Part shown: positions 44,219-55,277 of the stretch, piece after piece
Position numbering within the stretch: the first letter of the stretch is position 1
How the letters are laid out: each line of letters begins with the position of its first letter
Assembly: GCA_963575745.1 (NCBI GenBank)
Contig: CAUYUJ010022088.1
Location: 1-64,000 of the forward strand
DNA from: Prorocentrum cordatum
Lineage: Eukaryota; Sar; Dinophyceae; Prorocentrales; Prorocentraceae
DNA length: 64,000 nucleotides
Direction: 5' to 3'
The notes under the pieces: model-generated
What the model was told of the DNA's origin: nothing
Seen by the model: only the letters and a program-made list of their open reading frames with translations
The model's database searches: none
Program-made: the position numbers and the translations under genes

Positions 44219-45290
44219 TCTGGTTGACGGTTTACCGCCGATTCCAGTTGGCCGACCCGGCCCCGACGGACAATGACTCGTAGAGCTTCCCTAAGCTAGT
44301 TGCTGGAAGCTTAAGAGTAATTCCGGCGCGCTGGAGAGCTAGTTGGCAAGAAAAATCTCGACGGAACTTTTGCTGACTTTTGGTCGGTTGAAAATTTTGT
44401 TCTCGAAATTTGACCATTCGTTAGAGCTCTAGTGTTTTTTCTTGTGATCTTCGATCTTATTCGCTCTCCATCTTGATCTCAGCTCGATCGGGTAACTTTG
44501 AAGGCCAAAAAGCATTCTGGCGGGATCGGCCGTTTCGAGTCATCTTGATACGCGCTGACGGTTTTCTCAACATAACTCGAGCTTTAGGACATCTACAGAG
44601 CTGGTAAGCACAGCTAATCGATGCAGAATGATTAGGCGCGTTCGCCTGTTGAATCCAGAGGTCTGAACTCGGTCTGTGAGCCGAGCTAGGTCCGCAAACC
44701 TATTCGTATTATTCGAGTCATCTTAACAGACAATCTCGGTTTTCTGTACTTAACTCGAGCTGTAAGACAGGTATAGAGCTGATATTTACAGAAACTGATT
44801 CAGAATCGTCAGTTGCGTTTGTCCGTCGAATCCAGAGCTCTGAACTCGGTCTTCTGCCCGATCTAGAATCGCGAAATTATTCGTATTGGTCGAGTCATCT
44901 TGAGAAGTGCTCTCGGTTTTCTTCACTCAACTTGCGCTGAGAGGGGGCTACAGTGCTGGTTGTCATATGAATCGATTTAAAGAGATCATGCGCGTCCGCC
45001 TGTCGAATCCAGAGCTCGGAACTCGGTCTGCCGCCCGAACTAGGTTCGCGAAACTATTGTATTGTTCGAGTCATCCTGAGAGATGCTGTCGGTTTTCTGC
45101 ACTGACCTCGGGCTCTAGGGGGGCTGCGGGGCTGGTAATGACAGGAGTCGATTCGCAGACATCAGCCGCGCCTGCTTGTCGCATCTAGAGGTCAAACAAT
45201 ATTCACTATGAGTCAGAATGTTGGTAGGTGCTGTCGGTTTTCTCAACTTAAGTCGAGCTTGGAAGTCAACTTAAGTCGAGCTTGGAAGTC
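44219..45290. repeat. Satellite array between elements C and D
   Basis: It opens with the right hairpin arm, then the actcgtagagcttccc arm and agctagttggcaagaaaaat block (about 44275-44360), then the conserved stretch with tgatcttcgatcttattcgc. From about 44540 come four or five monomers of 150-180 bp, each with (t)cgagtcatcttga, a ctcggttttct block, a ctacagagctgg block and gaactcggtctg. The end has a 23-bp direct duplication (45245-45290) just before element D. Confidence 0.85.
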
Positions 45291-47095
45291 TTGAGTTTAT
45301 GGACGTGGGTACTACCACCGGTGTGACGGAACCTCTCATGGTGACGTTGTTCCCGCCAGGTATGTCCAGGGGGCCCAATGTGTCTCTCCCCGAGAACATC
45401 ACTATTCCGCAGGTGGATGAAATTATTGTGCTGGGGACTAAGATTGCGAGGAATTTCAAGGATCATGTTGATGTGCGATACCGTATGGCAAAAGCTATTC
45501 GTGCTTTCTGGAATGATCGAGCGTTTTACACCTCCAGGAGGATTGCTTGGAAGAATAAATTTGCACGATATGAATCTAGAGTGAGATCTAAGTTTCTTTT
45601 CGGCTTGGAAGGAGCCACTGTTGACAGTTCTACGATTGCATTTATACACAAGGAGGAGGGGAAGATGTTGAGCAGGATGACGTGGAGAGCGAAGAGGGAG
45701 GAGGAGGGGTGGGCTGTATTCATGTCGCGCATGTACAAAAGAGGGAGGCAAGCTTTTTATGAAGCTGGCAGACCTCCACTCGCACAGGTCTTCCTATATC
45801 GGCAGTGGAAATGGGCGAAGGATATTGCATTGTCTTGTTTTGGCAGGGACGGAGGAGGCGTGGAGGAGATTTCTGTGGTGGGTGGCTCACAATTGGTGCC
45901 GCCTCCCTCGTATGCTCCTGGTGCTCCTGCTGATGATACGACGCCCTCCGAGCCCATGAACCGACGGAAAAGAAAAACGTTGTGCATGAATGAGGCCAAA
46001 CGTCAGAGGACCCAACTTTCTCAGAACACGGCGAGACTCAGAGACAGGTTCGAGGACCCAACCCGCTATTACAATCAGCCCACGGTGGTGGACACGGGCA
46101 CTGCTGTCAACGGCTACCTGCAGGCACGACTGTCCATGTTGCACGGAGGAGGGGAGTGGGAATCCAGGCGGGATGATCTGATATTATCTTTAGGAAGCCA
46201 GGCTGGACGTGCTGGGACTCGTGTGAGGACTGGCGGAGCTCCTATCGGCATGCGCCCGTGGAGAACACCTTTTGAGCTTGTGGGAGGGAAGTACTGGTAC
46301 CATGTTCTGGAATGGTCAGAGGAGGCCTGGGTCAAGTTCGCTCGTCAAGTTTTTATGCTTCTTCAGGTTCCTGGTGTTTCTGATTTCCTGGTTCTTAAAG
46401 ATCCTATTCCTTGGAAGCCTATGGAAGAGAGGGAGGAGGAGGTACTTTCGGAGGAGCTTAGCAGGAAGAAGGAGGAGGTGTTGTCCAAACGGTATGCTAA
46501 GATATTGGAGGATTACACGGAGTGGGAGTTCCAGGTGGGAAGGATTGCCATTGAACTGAAGGGAGACTCTCAATGCGTTGTGCGGTGGATCCAAGGCTTG
46601 TATTTTACTGCCAATGTGCATTATGACAAGATTGTGGGCGGCATTCAGAATAAGTTAGACATTCTAGCTAAGAGATGTGGTGTGCAGGCGGCCTGTCTTG
46701 GGAGACATATCTTCAAGTGGGTATACAGAGAGGACAATACTGCTGCGGATGAGTTAACACACAGAGCTAGGCAGGGCATTTGTAGAACACGTTTTAGGCA
46801 TGATTTCCTATCCCATGTTAAAGCTAACGCTATTCTGATCGACGCCATTCGGGGAAGCTTCGATGGTGGAAGATCCTATCTGGGCGTAGGCTGTGGCTGG
46901 CAGATTGATTTTCATCTGTGCTCCTCTTCTGTTGCTGAATATCCTGTCACTCTTCCGAGTGGCGTGTGGGAGCCCAACGTGGCCTCTTCCTCTTTCCTCC
47001 TTCCCCCCTCGAGCACTATCACTGCAGCTGAGTTAGAGTCTGCCCGACAACTCCTTTTGGGAGTGGAGGAATGCCTGCATTTGGCAGGATACTAG
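45291..47095 (+). pseudogene. ORF2 fragment of element D (RT C-terminus, linker domain, RNase H)
   Basis: Open for ~600 codons but lacking EEP and RT catalytic motifs. Recognisable parts are the RT thumb-like block (KFARYESRVRSKFLFGLEG), the linker domain (RPWRTPFELVGGKYWYHVL) and a permuted RNase H: GDS Asp 46565, AD Asp 46748, DGG Asp 46862, Glu 47030. A basic KRKRKT-like patch in the linker could serve nuclear import. It has no start of its own. Confidence 0.9.
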
Positions 47096-47163
47096 GCCTC
47101 CTTGTGTGGCTATCGCCTGGGCGGTGACCCGACCCTGCTGTGGCGGCACGCAATACGCAAAAA
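45291..47163 (+). mobile_element. Non-LTR retrotransposon D, strongly 5'-truncated
   Basis: Coding begins within the RT just after motif C (SLEFMDVG...). It ends at an A-run followed by ccaaggttgacggtttaccg, the hairpin loop. On the left the satellite stops at gagcttggaagtc, so ~30 bp of target (from ggaag to the loop) is missing. A small deletion therefore accompanied the insertion. Confidence 0.85.
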
Positions 47164-48480
47164 AACCAAGGTTGACGGTTTACCGCCGGCGCCCAGTGTG
47201 CGAACTTTGGGTCGGTTGGACGACCTTCGTGAGAGATTTGAACATTCGTTTTGAGATCTGGTATTTTTCGCACCTGTACTGGATTATTTTGCGTTCGCTA
47301 GTGGATCCTGAGATCTGTAAGTGCAGTATTACTATCGAAACACTTGGCGAAACCGTGTACATCCATAAAAACGCGTTTTTTCGTGTTTTTTTTGGTTTTC
47401 TTCCAGACTCTATCTACATGTTTACCGAGCAGCGCCGTGCGAGAAAAGAGCTCTACGAGGGCCCCGGCGGTAATCTGGTTGACGGTTTACCGCCGGTTCC
47501 AGTTCCGGAGCGCTGAAGAGCTAGTTGGCAAGAAAAATCTCGACGGAACTTTTGCTGACTTTTGGTCGGTTCAAAATTTTGTTCTCGAAATTCAACAATT
47601 CGTTTGAGCTCTAGCATTTTTTCCCGTGATATTCGATCTTATTCTCGCTCGCCATCTTGATCTCAGCTCGATCGGGTGAATATTACTATCGAAAAGCACT
47701 CTGGCGGGATCGGCCGTTTCGAGTCATCTTGATACGCGCTGACGGTTTTCTGAACATAACTCGAGCTTTAGGACAGCTACAGAGCTGGTAAGCACAGCTA
47801 TTCGATGTAGAATGATTCGGCGCGTTCGCCTGTTGAATCGAGAGGTCTGCACTCGGTCTGTTAGCCGAGCTAGGTTCGCAAATCTATTCGTATTATTCGA
47901 GTCATCTTGACAGAAACTCTCGGTTTTCTGTACTTAACTCGAGCTGTAGGACAGCTACAGAGCTGATATTTACAGAAAACGATTCAGAATCATCAGTTGC
48001 GTTTGTCTGTCGAATCCAGAGCTCTGAACTCGGTCTGCTGCCCGATTTAGAATCGCAAAACTATTCGTATTGGTCGAGTCATCGTGAGAAGTGCTTTCGG
48101 TTTTCTTCACTCAACTCGCACTGAGGGGAGCTACAGTGCTCGTGGTCATGGGGATCGATTCGAAGACATCAAGCGCGTCCGCTTGTCGAATCCAGAGCTC
48201 GGAACTCGGTCTGCTGCCCGAATTAGGTGTAAAACTACTCTATTGTTTGAGTCATCCTGAGAGTGCTGTCAGTTTTCTGCATTCAACTCGGGCTGTATAG
48301 GGGGGTCGCAGGGCTGGTAATAACAGAAGTCGATTCGCAGACATTAGACGCGTCCGCCTGTCGCATTCAGACGTCAAAAAATATTTCCTATAAGTCGGAA
48401 TGCTGGTCGGTGCTATCGGTTTCCTCAACTTAAGTCGAGCTAGGAAGCTCTACGAGTCTCCCGGCGGTAACCAAGGTTGA
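47164..48480. repeat. Satellite array between elements D and E
   Basis: Contents in order: right hairpin arm; a ~280-bp segment with a T-rich stretch; a complete hairpin (arms 47464-47473 and 47487-47496); the agctagttggcaagaaaaat block; the conserved tgatattcgatcttattc block near 47625; then five 150-180-bp monomers. It ends with aggaagctctacgagtctc, the left stem ccggcggtaa (48461-48470) and loop ccaaggttga, where element E starts. Confidence 0.85.
47464..47496. other. Satellite hairpin, second type (loop with tctggttgacggt)
   Basis: Perfect 10-bp arms ccggcggtaa (47464-47473) and ttaccgccgg (47487-47496). The following bases are ttccagttccgg rather than cgcccagt, defining a second hairpin variant that is also present at 39266-39298 and near 52727-52758. 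Element C ends in this variant. Confidence 0.8.
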
Positions 48481-51400
48481 GGAAGCGGAGTTTACCTCCC
48501 GTACGAGGGATGGCGGATTTCAGAGGCGATCTAAGGAGTTTGCCTTGGAACTCAGTGAGGCTCTTACTTTCACTATGGGCACCCTGGGCCTCCAGTTGGC
48601 CAACACCTTCAACCCTACGAGGCTCCCTACCTGGCGCTCTGCTAAATGGGCTCACTACAGGCACCTACCTCGAGAACAGCAGTACTCTCACGTCTACGAC
48701 TACATAGGTGTACCATCGTCTTGGGGAGCTCCTGAGGTCTCCGTCTTGTGGCCACAGCCGGGGGCAGCACATATGTCTGGGAGCTCGGCCTCGAGCTTTT
48801 GGAGTGATCATGGTCTGCTACACTTGCGTATCCCTGCTCGTGTCTTGCCTCGTCGAGTTGTGCGTCCCGATCCTGTCCGCAACACACGTTGGCACGTTCA
48901 GTCTCATCGTGTACCTATTTTGCGCTATGCAGTTGATGCAGCCCTGGTGTCTGGCAACAGCCGGACAGATCAGACCGATTGGAGTGGACACACGGGTCTC
49001 TCGCCCACGGAGCTAGGTGACAAGATCCGACAGCCTTGTGCGGAAATCGGCGGGGTCCCCACCAAAGCCGACCTTGCCCCGAAAGTTTCTGAGCTGTATG
49101 TTGCCGCTCGGGAGGCTGCACTTGAGATGAGGAGGAAGAGAAATAAGGGTGAATGCACGGAGGAGGAGTTCAAGAAGGCGAGGAGGAGGTACAGATATGA
49201 GAGGAGGAAGCATGGGAGGAATATCTTGGAGTATGAGTTCCGTCCAGGCCTACAGCATCGGACATACCTTAAGACGCTCAAGGTTGAGGGAGTGCACACT
49301 TGGGACAAGTCTAAGTGGGAGATGGCCCTCAGAGCGCACGGTTTGGCCATGTACACTGATGAACATGAGCGTGCACGCACTAACAGTAAGCTGGAGGAGA
49401 TGAGGAAGAGGTTGCAGGAGGCTTCAGGCAAAATAAGAGCAGAGGAGAAAATTGAAGCACAGGTTGAGACAAGATGGCCGGCGCGCCTGACAAGACCTCT
49501 GCGCGAATACCAGCCTATCGATATCGGCCTGCTCATGCGTGCTAGGTCTCGTCTTCGTTCAGGAAAGGCCGTAGGTAAGGACAACATCAGCGTCTCCATG
49601 CTTAAGCACATCCCTTGGTCAGGTTGTCTTCAAGTCTTGCGGTGCTTTCAGCAGCTGTTTATGCGCGAGTATTGCACACCCACAGAATGGCGCCATATAT
49701 GTATACAGCTGATGCCGAAGTCTGTGAAGACTTGCGAATTCAATGACACACGAGCTTTATCATTATTATCTTGCCTGTCAAAATGGTATATGTCATGTCT
49801 CACCTTGTTGGCCGTGGACCATCTCAAACGGAGTGTTGCCCCCGAGGTCATGCTCTTCGGGTTTGTTGCTGGAAGACGGACACACGAGATTACTGGTGGT
49901 TTGAAGAGAGTTGCTCAGCACGCGACGGAATGGGGGAAGTCATATTGTGTGCACATGGCGAGCTTAGACGTGTATCGTGCTTTTGATAACGTACAGGTGG
50001 CCGACGTTGCTGACTGCCTGGAGGAGTTGAGGTTCCCACCTGAACTTAGTTATGCGCTCGTGGAGGGCCTAGCTGAGAACAGGGCCGATTTATCCTTCCA
50101 GCAGGTGGACGTATCGGACATAGCTTGGGATAGTTGTATCCGCACAGGTAGTGTTGAGGCTCCGCTCTTTTGGCTGTGTGAGAGTGTGCTCATGTTCCGT
50201 CCTGTGGTATTGAGTTGGCAGGAGCGGGGGATGGGAGTGCAGTTGACGCAGCAGGCAGGGACTCGTCATCTTACACATGCGATTTGGGCCGACAATGTTC
50301 TGTTGTGTGCCAGAGATCAGAGCGAGTTGACGACCATGATTGCGGAGATCAGTGTCCCACTTTATCACAGAAAGTACAGATGGAAACCGAGTAGCTTGCA
50401 GTTTATTCGCTTTGGCTATGATGAGCCTGGGATTGAGAGTTTGGATGTCTCCTTTGCGTTGCCGAATTCCCTGGACAAGCGTCAGAGAGTGACTATAACG
50501 TTGCAGCGGACAGATCGTTTGGAAATACTTGGCACGATTCTTGAAAACAGCATGCGACAACATGAGGACTTAAATCATCGGATTTCTCTCGCTCAAAAGG
50601 CGTTTTGGCAAGATAAGAGGTATTACATGTGCCAGGGTATTAAGTTGAAGAAAAGATTGCGGCGATATGACTCACGTGTAAGAAGCCGATTATTGTTTGC
50701 AGTGGAAGGGATGACAGCTGACAAAAATGCGATTGAATCAATTCATGCGTTTGAAGGCCGCTTACTTTCGAAGATGGTGTGGAGACGGAAACGTGACACT
50801 GAGAGTTGGCCACAGTTTTTTTCAGAGCGTGTACTTGACGGGGCGGAAAGCACTCAGGACAGCTCAGATGCCGAGTGCAGTTCAGCTCTTTCTTTTCAAA
50901 CAGTGGAGTTGGGCAAAGGATGTGGCGACGACAACTGCTCAAAACGGGATCCGCCAAGTTGATGACGCCCAGCCTACAATTGATCCAATGGAAATGGGTG
51001 GTGCAGTGTCTCTTGATATGGATGGGATGTCTCAGGATGCGGGTGCTACTGTACCGATTACCACGGACTTGATGTCTCAGAATGCGGGTGCGGTCGTACC
51101 GATTACCACGGGTTCGAGGTCTTTGAATGCGGGTGCTGCTGTACCGATTATCGGAGATCTGAAACGACGGAGGGTGACTATTATTGTGGCCCCTGTCCTT
51201 ACTGCCCGGGGGGACCTCACCGTTGCTCTGCCAGAGGGTCAGGAGAACAGCGCCACGACTCAGAACCGACGACGGCTTATCTCTCAGGCGTCCCGTGCTG
51301 CTGCCAAAAGGAGCAGGAATGCTCCCACATCATCAACGCCATCATCATCATCTGCCCCTACACCTGCGCCAGCAGCCATACGAAGAAGGTTTCGAAGTGA

Positions 51401-52391
51401 TATGGTTGGGGTGAGTACGGACGACCCTTTCTTGCAGGCTCGTTACACGATGATGCATGCCGCCAGCCCGTGGACACAGCAGATGGATGCCGTTATTCGC
51501 ACATATAATTCGCAGGAAGCACGATCCTTTACACGTCGAAGGGAAGGTGGGAAAACGGTGGGACTTCGTCCGTGGGGCTTGCCATTTGAGACGGTGGGTG
51601 GAGATGCTTGGTATGATACTCTTGAGTGGACTCAGGCAGGGTGGAGATGTTTTATCCGTACGTTGCTTTCGGAATGGGACCTACAACATGTTTTAGAGTA
51701 TGCTCACCTGCCTGAACCAAAACCCTGGAGGCCGAAAAACGACGAGGAGGAGGCGGAGGGGACGGAGGAGAGAAATAATGAGATTGCAAAGCGGCTCGCC
51801 TTTAACTTCGAGAATGCCAGCGTCTGGAACTATGAGGCTGAAGGGATTCCCGTCGAGCTCTGTGGTGACTCGCAGGTGGTAGTGAACTGGCTGGTGGGAC
51901 AATATGTATGTACGACGGAAGTGTATTGTGAGACCATTGCACACATTCAAAGTATATTATACAGATTACACTTGAACTACCGCGTGAACCTGAGGCCGCC
52001 GTCTTGGGGTTTAGATCCTTGGAAGTGGTTTTATCGTGAGGGAAACGAGCGTGCTGATGCTGAAACTTGGAAGGCCCGCACGGGCCAGAACCATCGTACT
52101 TTCGACCCGTGCATTCATACTCTCAGAAGGGAACAAATAAAGGGGATTCGCGGCTACTTCGATGGTGGTCGTTCCTCCCACGGTGTTGGCATTGGTTGGG
52201 TTATTGACTTATTCGTGCTCCCCCTCCCTGCTCTTCAACACTCTCAAGGCTCTTGGCTATTCAGTATAGCCTCGGAGGCTGCCGCCATCCCGCCGACCTG
52301 CACGGTTAGTCAAGCTGAGCTCTTGGCCAGCAAGCGCCTCGCTGAAGGTGTTGAGCACCTGCTGCTCCTCTGCTGCGGACCTGAATCCTGA
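48481..52391 (+). pseudogene. ORF2 of element E (partial EEP, RT, RNase H), truncated and frameshifted
   Basis: It begins in the C-terminal half of EEP (LQLANTFNP, then HVYDYIGVPSSWG, then SDHGLLHLRI). RT: VGKDNISVSMLKHIPW; motif A ASLDVYRAFDNV; motif B RTGSVEAP; motif C WADN at 50285-50296. Near 50838 the frame moves (…PQFFSERV to LTGRKALRTAQ…), separating 48481-50962 from the continuation up to 52391. After the shift come a 15-aa tandem repeat (51027-51161), the linker motif RPWGLPFETVGGDAWYDTL and a permuted RNase H: GDS Asp 51867, AD Asp 52056, DGG Asp 52161, Glu 52317. The catalytic RT Asp residues remain; the defects are the truncation and one frameshift. Confidence 0.88.
51027..51161 (+). 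repeat. 45-bp tandem coding repeat (three units) in ORF2 of element E
   Basis: Units start at about 51027, 51072 and 51117 and encode MSQDAGATVPITTDL-like 15-aa repeats in the variable linker between RT and RNase H. The related elements have unrelated linkers there, so this is a private expansion. Confidence 0.8.
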
Positions 52392-52432
52392 GCGGGGGCT
52401 CCTCTGTCCCTGTGGGCTCCGAGCAAAGCAAA

Positions 52433-53728
52433 AACCAAGGTTGACGGTTTACCGCCGGCGCCCAGTTTGGGTGGTTTTACGAATATTTGAAAGATATTTG
52501 ACAATTCATTTTGAGAAAGCAGATTCTTCGCACCTGTAGTGGGTTATTTCGCGTCTGCCAGTCAAATTTTCAGGTCTATAGGTGCAGTATTACTATCAAA
52601 TCACTTGGCGGAACCGACGTTGAATAAAAACAGAACGTGATTTTTCGAGTTTTTTGTTTCTCGCTCCAGAATCTTCCTCTATGTGTTCCGACGATCGCCG
52701 TGCAAGAAAAGAGCTCTACGAGGTTCCCGGCGGTGAGCAGGTTGACGGTTTACCGCCGGTTCCATTCCGGCGCGCTGGAGAGCTAGTTCGCAAGAAAAAT
52801 CTCGACGGAACTTTTACTGACTTTTGGTCGGTTGAACATTATGTTCTCAAAATTCAACAATTCGTTTGAGCTCTAGTATTTTTTCCCGTGATATTCGATC
52901 TTATTCCCGCTCGCCATCTTGATCTCAGGTCGATCGGGTGAATATTACTATCGAAAAGCACTCTGGCGGGATCGGCCGTTTCGAGTCATGATAATACGCG
53001 CTGACGGTTTTCTGAACATAACTCGAGGTTGGGGACAGCTACAGAGCTGGTCAGCACAGCTAATCGATGTAGAATGATTAGGCGCGTTCGTCTGTTGAAA
53101 CCAGAGGTCTCAACTCGATCTGTTAACCGAGCTAGGCCCGCAAATCTATTCGTATTATTCGAGTCACCTTGACAGGAACTCTCGGTTTTCTGTACTTAAC
53201 TCGAGCTGTAGGACAGCTACGGAGCTGATATCTACAGAAACCGATTCATAATTATCAGTTGCGTTATTCTGTCGAATCGAGAGCTCTGAACTCGGTCTGC
53301 TGCCCGATCTAGAATCGCGAAATTATTCGTATTGGTCGAGTGATCTTGAGAAGTGCCGGTTTTCTCCATTGAAATCGCGCTGAGGGGGGGCTACAGTGCT
53401 TGTTCTCACAGGAATCGATTTGGAGAGATCAGGCGCGTCTGTCTGTCGAATCTAGAGCTCGGAACTCGGTCTGCTGCCCGAACTAGGTTCGCGAAGCTAT
53501 TATTGTTGGAGTCATGGTGAGAGGTGCTGTCGGTTTTCTGCACTTAACTCGGGCTGTAGGGGGGCTGCAGGGCTGCTAATGACAGGAGTGGATTCGCAGA
53601 CATCAGACGCGTCCGCCTGCCGCATTCAGAGGTCCAAAAATATTCACTATAAGTCGGAATGTTGGTAGGTGCTGTCGGTTTTCTCAACTTAAGTCGAGCT
53701 AGGAAGCTCTACGAGTTTCCCGGCGGTA
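52433..53728. repeat. Satellite array between elements E and F
   Basis: Same order as the 47.2-48.5 kb array: right hairpin arm, ~270-bp T-rich segment, second hairpin (cccggcggtgagcag… near 52727-52760), the agctagttcgcaagaaaaat block, tgatattcgatcttattcc, about five monomers, then aggaagctctacgagtttc and cggcggta, where element F begins. The parallel structure shows one repeat family whose units are interrupted by insertions at the same place. Confidence 0.85.
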
Positions 53729-54230
53729 GCGGAGTTTACCTCCCGCTCTCCCTCGGCCATGGCCCGTCGGGGGGCTCACTCGAGCTGCATCGTGCAGTCG
53801 GGCAGCCTGCCCCTGGCCCGCCGCGCGGGGGCGCGTGGCGATCGGGCCACTTCGGCGACTTCGGCGAGTCCGGGGTAAGCAGGCCGCCTGCATTTGTTTG
53901 TATTTGTTTGTGTGCATTGTTGCGGCATTTTGCCGCGTCGAGCTGGACGGGACGAGCCAGAGTCAATCGATCGATTTGGACCGCTGGGGAGCCAACTTCG
54001 GACATTGGGAGTGGGAGTATCTTGCCAGACAGGTTGGTAGAGCTCGGCACGACGATAAGGATTCTCTTGTCGACATACCATCTGGGCCACCTGATCTCTC
54101 TCCCACTTTACCTCACCATCCTGTTGCCCCATACAACTTTCATCAGTTGAGTGCACATCTCAAACGTACTCGAGAAGATCGATCGTTCTGTGCAAAGTGG
54201 AATATCCCTTGTAATATCTCAGACGGCAAG
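53729..54230 (+). promoter_or_regulatory. 5' leader of element F
   Basis: About 500 bp before the ORF1 ATG. It starts with the head shared with element B (gcggagtttacctcc, then ctcgagctgcatcgtgcagt). The frame is open back to 53835 but lacks an ATG before 54231, and the sequence there is not conserved as protein. It may contain the internal promoter. Confidence 0.45.
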
Positions 54231-55277
54231 ATGGCTGCCTCATCAGCTGCTGCGGTCCCCGAGGTTTTCGCCATGGACGCCACTGATATGCCCGTTCCAG
54301 GAGCCAAGGAGGAGGAGGTCCCAGAGGGAAAACGTGTCAAAATTCAGACGGTTGAAGGCCTCGAGGAGGCCATGACAAAGGGGATGGACAAGATCACGAC
54401 GCTTGTTGCATCTCTGGGAGGTAAGATGACGGAGGGCTTCCAATCAACACATCGAAGCATCACGGATCTCGGCACCCAGCTCAATGCTCGTGTTGATTCG
54501 GTGGAGAAAAATGTACAGCAGGCGATGACGGACATAGATGCTATTACTAAGAAGGTTGAGGATCAGAGGCTCCAGATAATCCAGCTCCAGCAGGCTCCTG
54601 CAGGTGGGGCCCCCAGAGCAGGCACCTCTACGACAGCGTCCTCGGCGGAAACTCGGCAGTCAGTGCAGAATTTCACCCCATCGTTCGTCGAGCTCAAGGG
54701 ATGGGTGACGGACTGGAGGGATGCAGAGAAGCGTCAGGAGGAGATGTTATCACAGCAGGCGTTGAATTCACTGCTGAATGAGGTCCTGGCTGGAGAATGG
54801 TTCAGTGGTGTGAAGGAGTTTCTGGACCTGAACCAATCCAAGAGGTTCAACACAGGTAGAGAGGCATGGGGGTATTCGCGTGCTCGGCTCTATTTCCAGA
54901 ATGGGGTTACCAGTGACCAGCTGTGGGATCTCCGTCGTCGACTCGTTGCCGCGATCGCCGACAACAAACTCCAGCACGCCCCCAGGGCCCTCAAGGTCCA
55001 CATCGAGGCCCCCCCCTGGAAGAAGCCCCATCTGGATGCCGCTGGGATCTTTCAGGCCAAGTTCAAGAGTTTCAAGAAGCATCATTCGAATCTCAGGGCT
55101 GAGACGGGACCACCGATTACGTTCATGTGGGGCTCCAGTGACCACTTACCACCTCCAGGGAAGATTGTGGCCAAGTTCTCTCTGCAGAATGGCTGGGAGA
55201 TTACTCGTGCAATGAATCAGCTTGAGCCAGGGATCAACATTGATGAGTTGCGAGCGAGGATTTCCAGTACGAACTAG
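54231..55277 (+). CDS. Non-LTR ORF1 protein of element F, 348 aa
   Basis: The ATG at 54231 is chosen because the resulting length (348 aa) matches the element A ORF1 (349 aa). Aa 1-45 are acidic with a KRVK patch. A heptad-rich stretch follows (aa 50-125, ...ITDLGTQLNARVDSVEKNV...). The conserved domain then begins with FTPSFVELKGWVTDWRDAEK and contains FNTGREAWGYSRARLYF, LKVHIEAPPWKKPHLDAAG and RAETGPP. It is likely an RNA-binding, oligomerising particle protein by position, but there is no recognised RNA-binding fold. It ends in TAG at 55275-55277 with ORF2 continuing in the same frame. Confidence 0.85.
   Translation: MAASSAAAVPEVFAMDATDMPVPGAKEEEVPEGKRVKIQTVEGLEEAMTKGMDKITTLVASLGGKMTEGFQSTHRSITDLGTQLNARVDSVEKNVQQAMTDIDAITKKVEDQRLQIIQLQQAPAGGAPRAGTSTTASSAETRQSVQNFTPSFVELKGWVTDWRDAEKRQEEMLSQQALNSLLNEVLAGEWFSGVKEFLDLNQSKRFNTGREAWGYSRARLYFQNGVTSDQLWDLRRRLVAAIADNKLQHAPRALKVHIEAPPWKKPHLDAAGIFQAKFKSFKKHHSNLRAETGPPITFMWGSSDHLPPPGKIVAKFSLQNGWEITRAMNQLEPGINIDELRARISSTN

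Larger units (their letters stand above)
48481..52432 (+). mobile_element. Non-LTR retrotransposon E, 5'-truncated, flanked by 12-bp target duplication
   Basis: The 12-bp sequence AACCAAGGTTGA occurs directly left (48469-48480) and directly right after the A-run (52433-52444), and is present once in the uninterrupted loop of the satellite hairpin. This is a clean target-site duplication in the loop. The element starts inside the EEP domain and contains RT and RNase H, with one frame change. Confidence 0.9.

Noticed and set aside
44540-45230. Regular repeats considered as a CRISPR array
   Set aside because: Monomers are 150-180 bp, diverged along their whole length and without unique spacers. 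The sequence is eukaryotic satellite.
53659-54150. Small ORF running from satellite into the 5' leader of F
   Set aside because: It spans the insertion junction and is not conserved in the leader of B.
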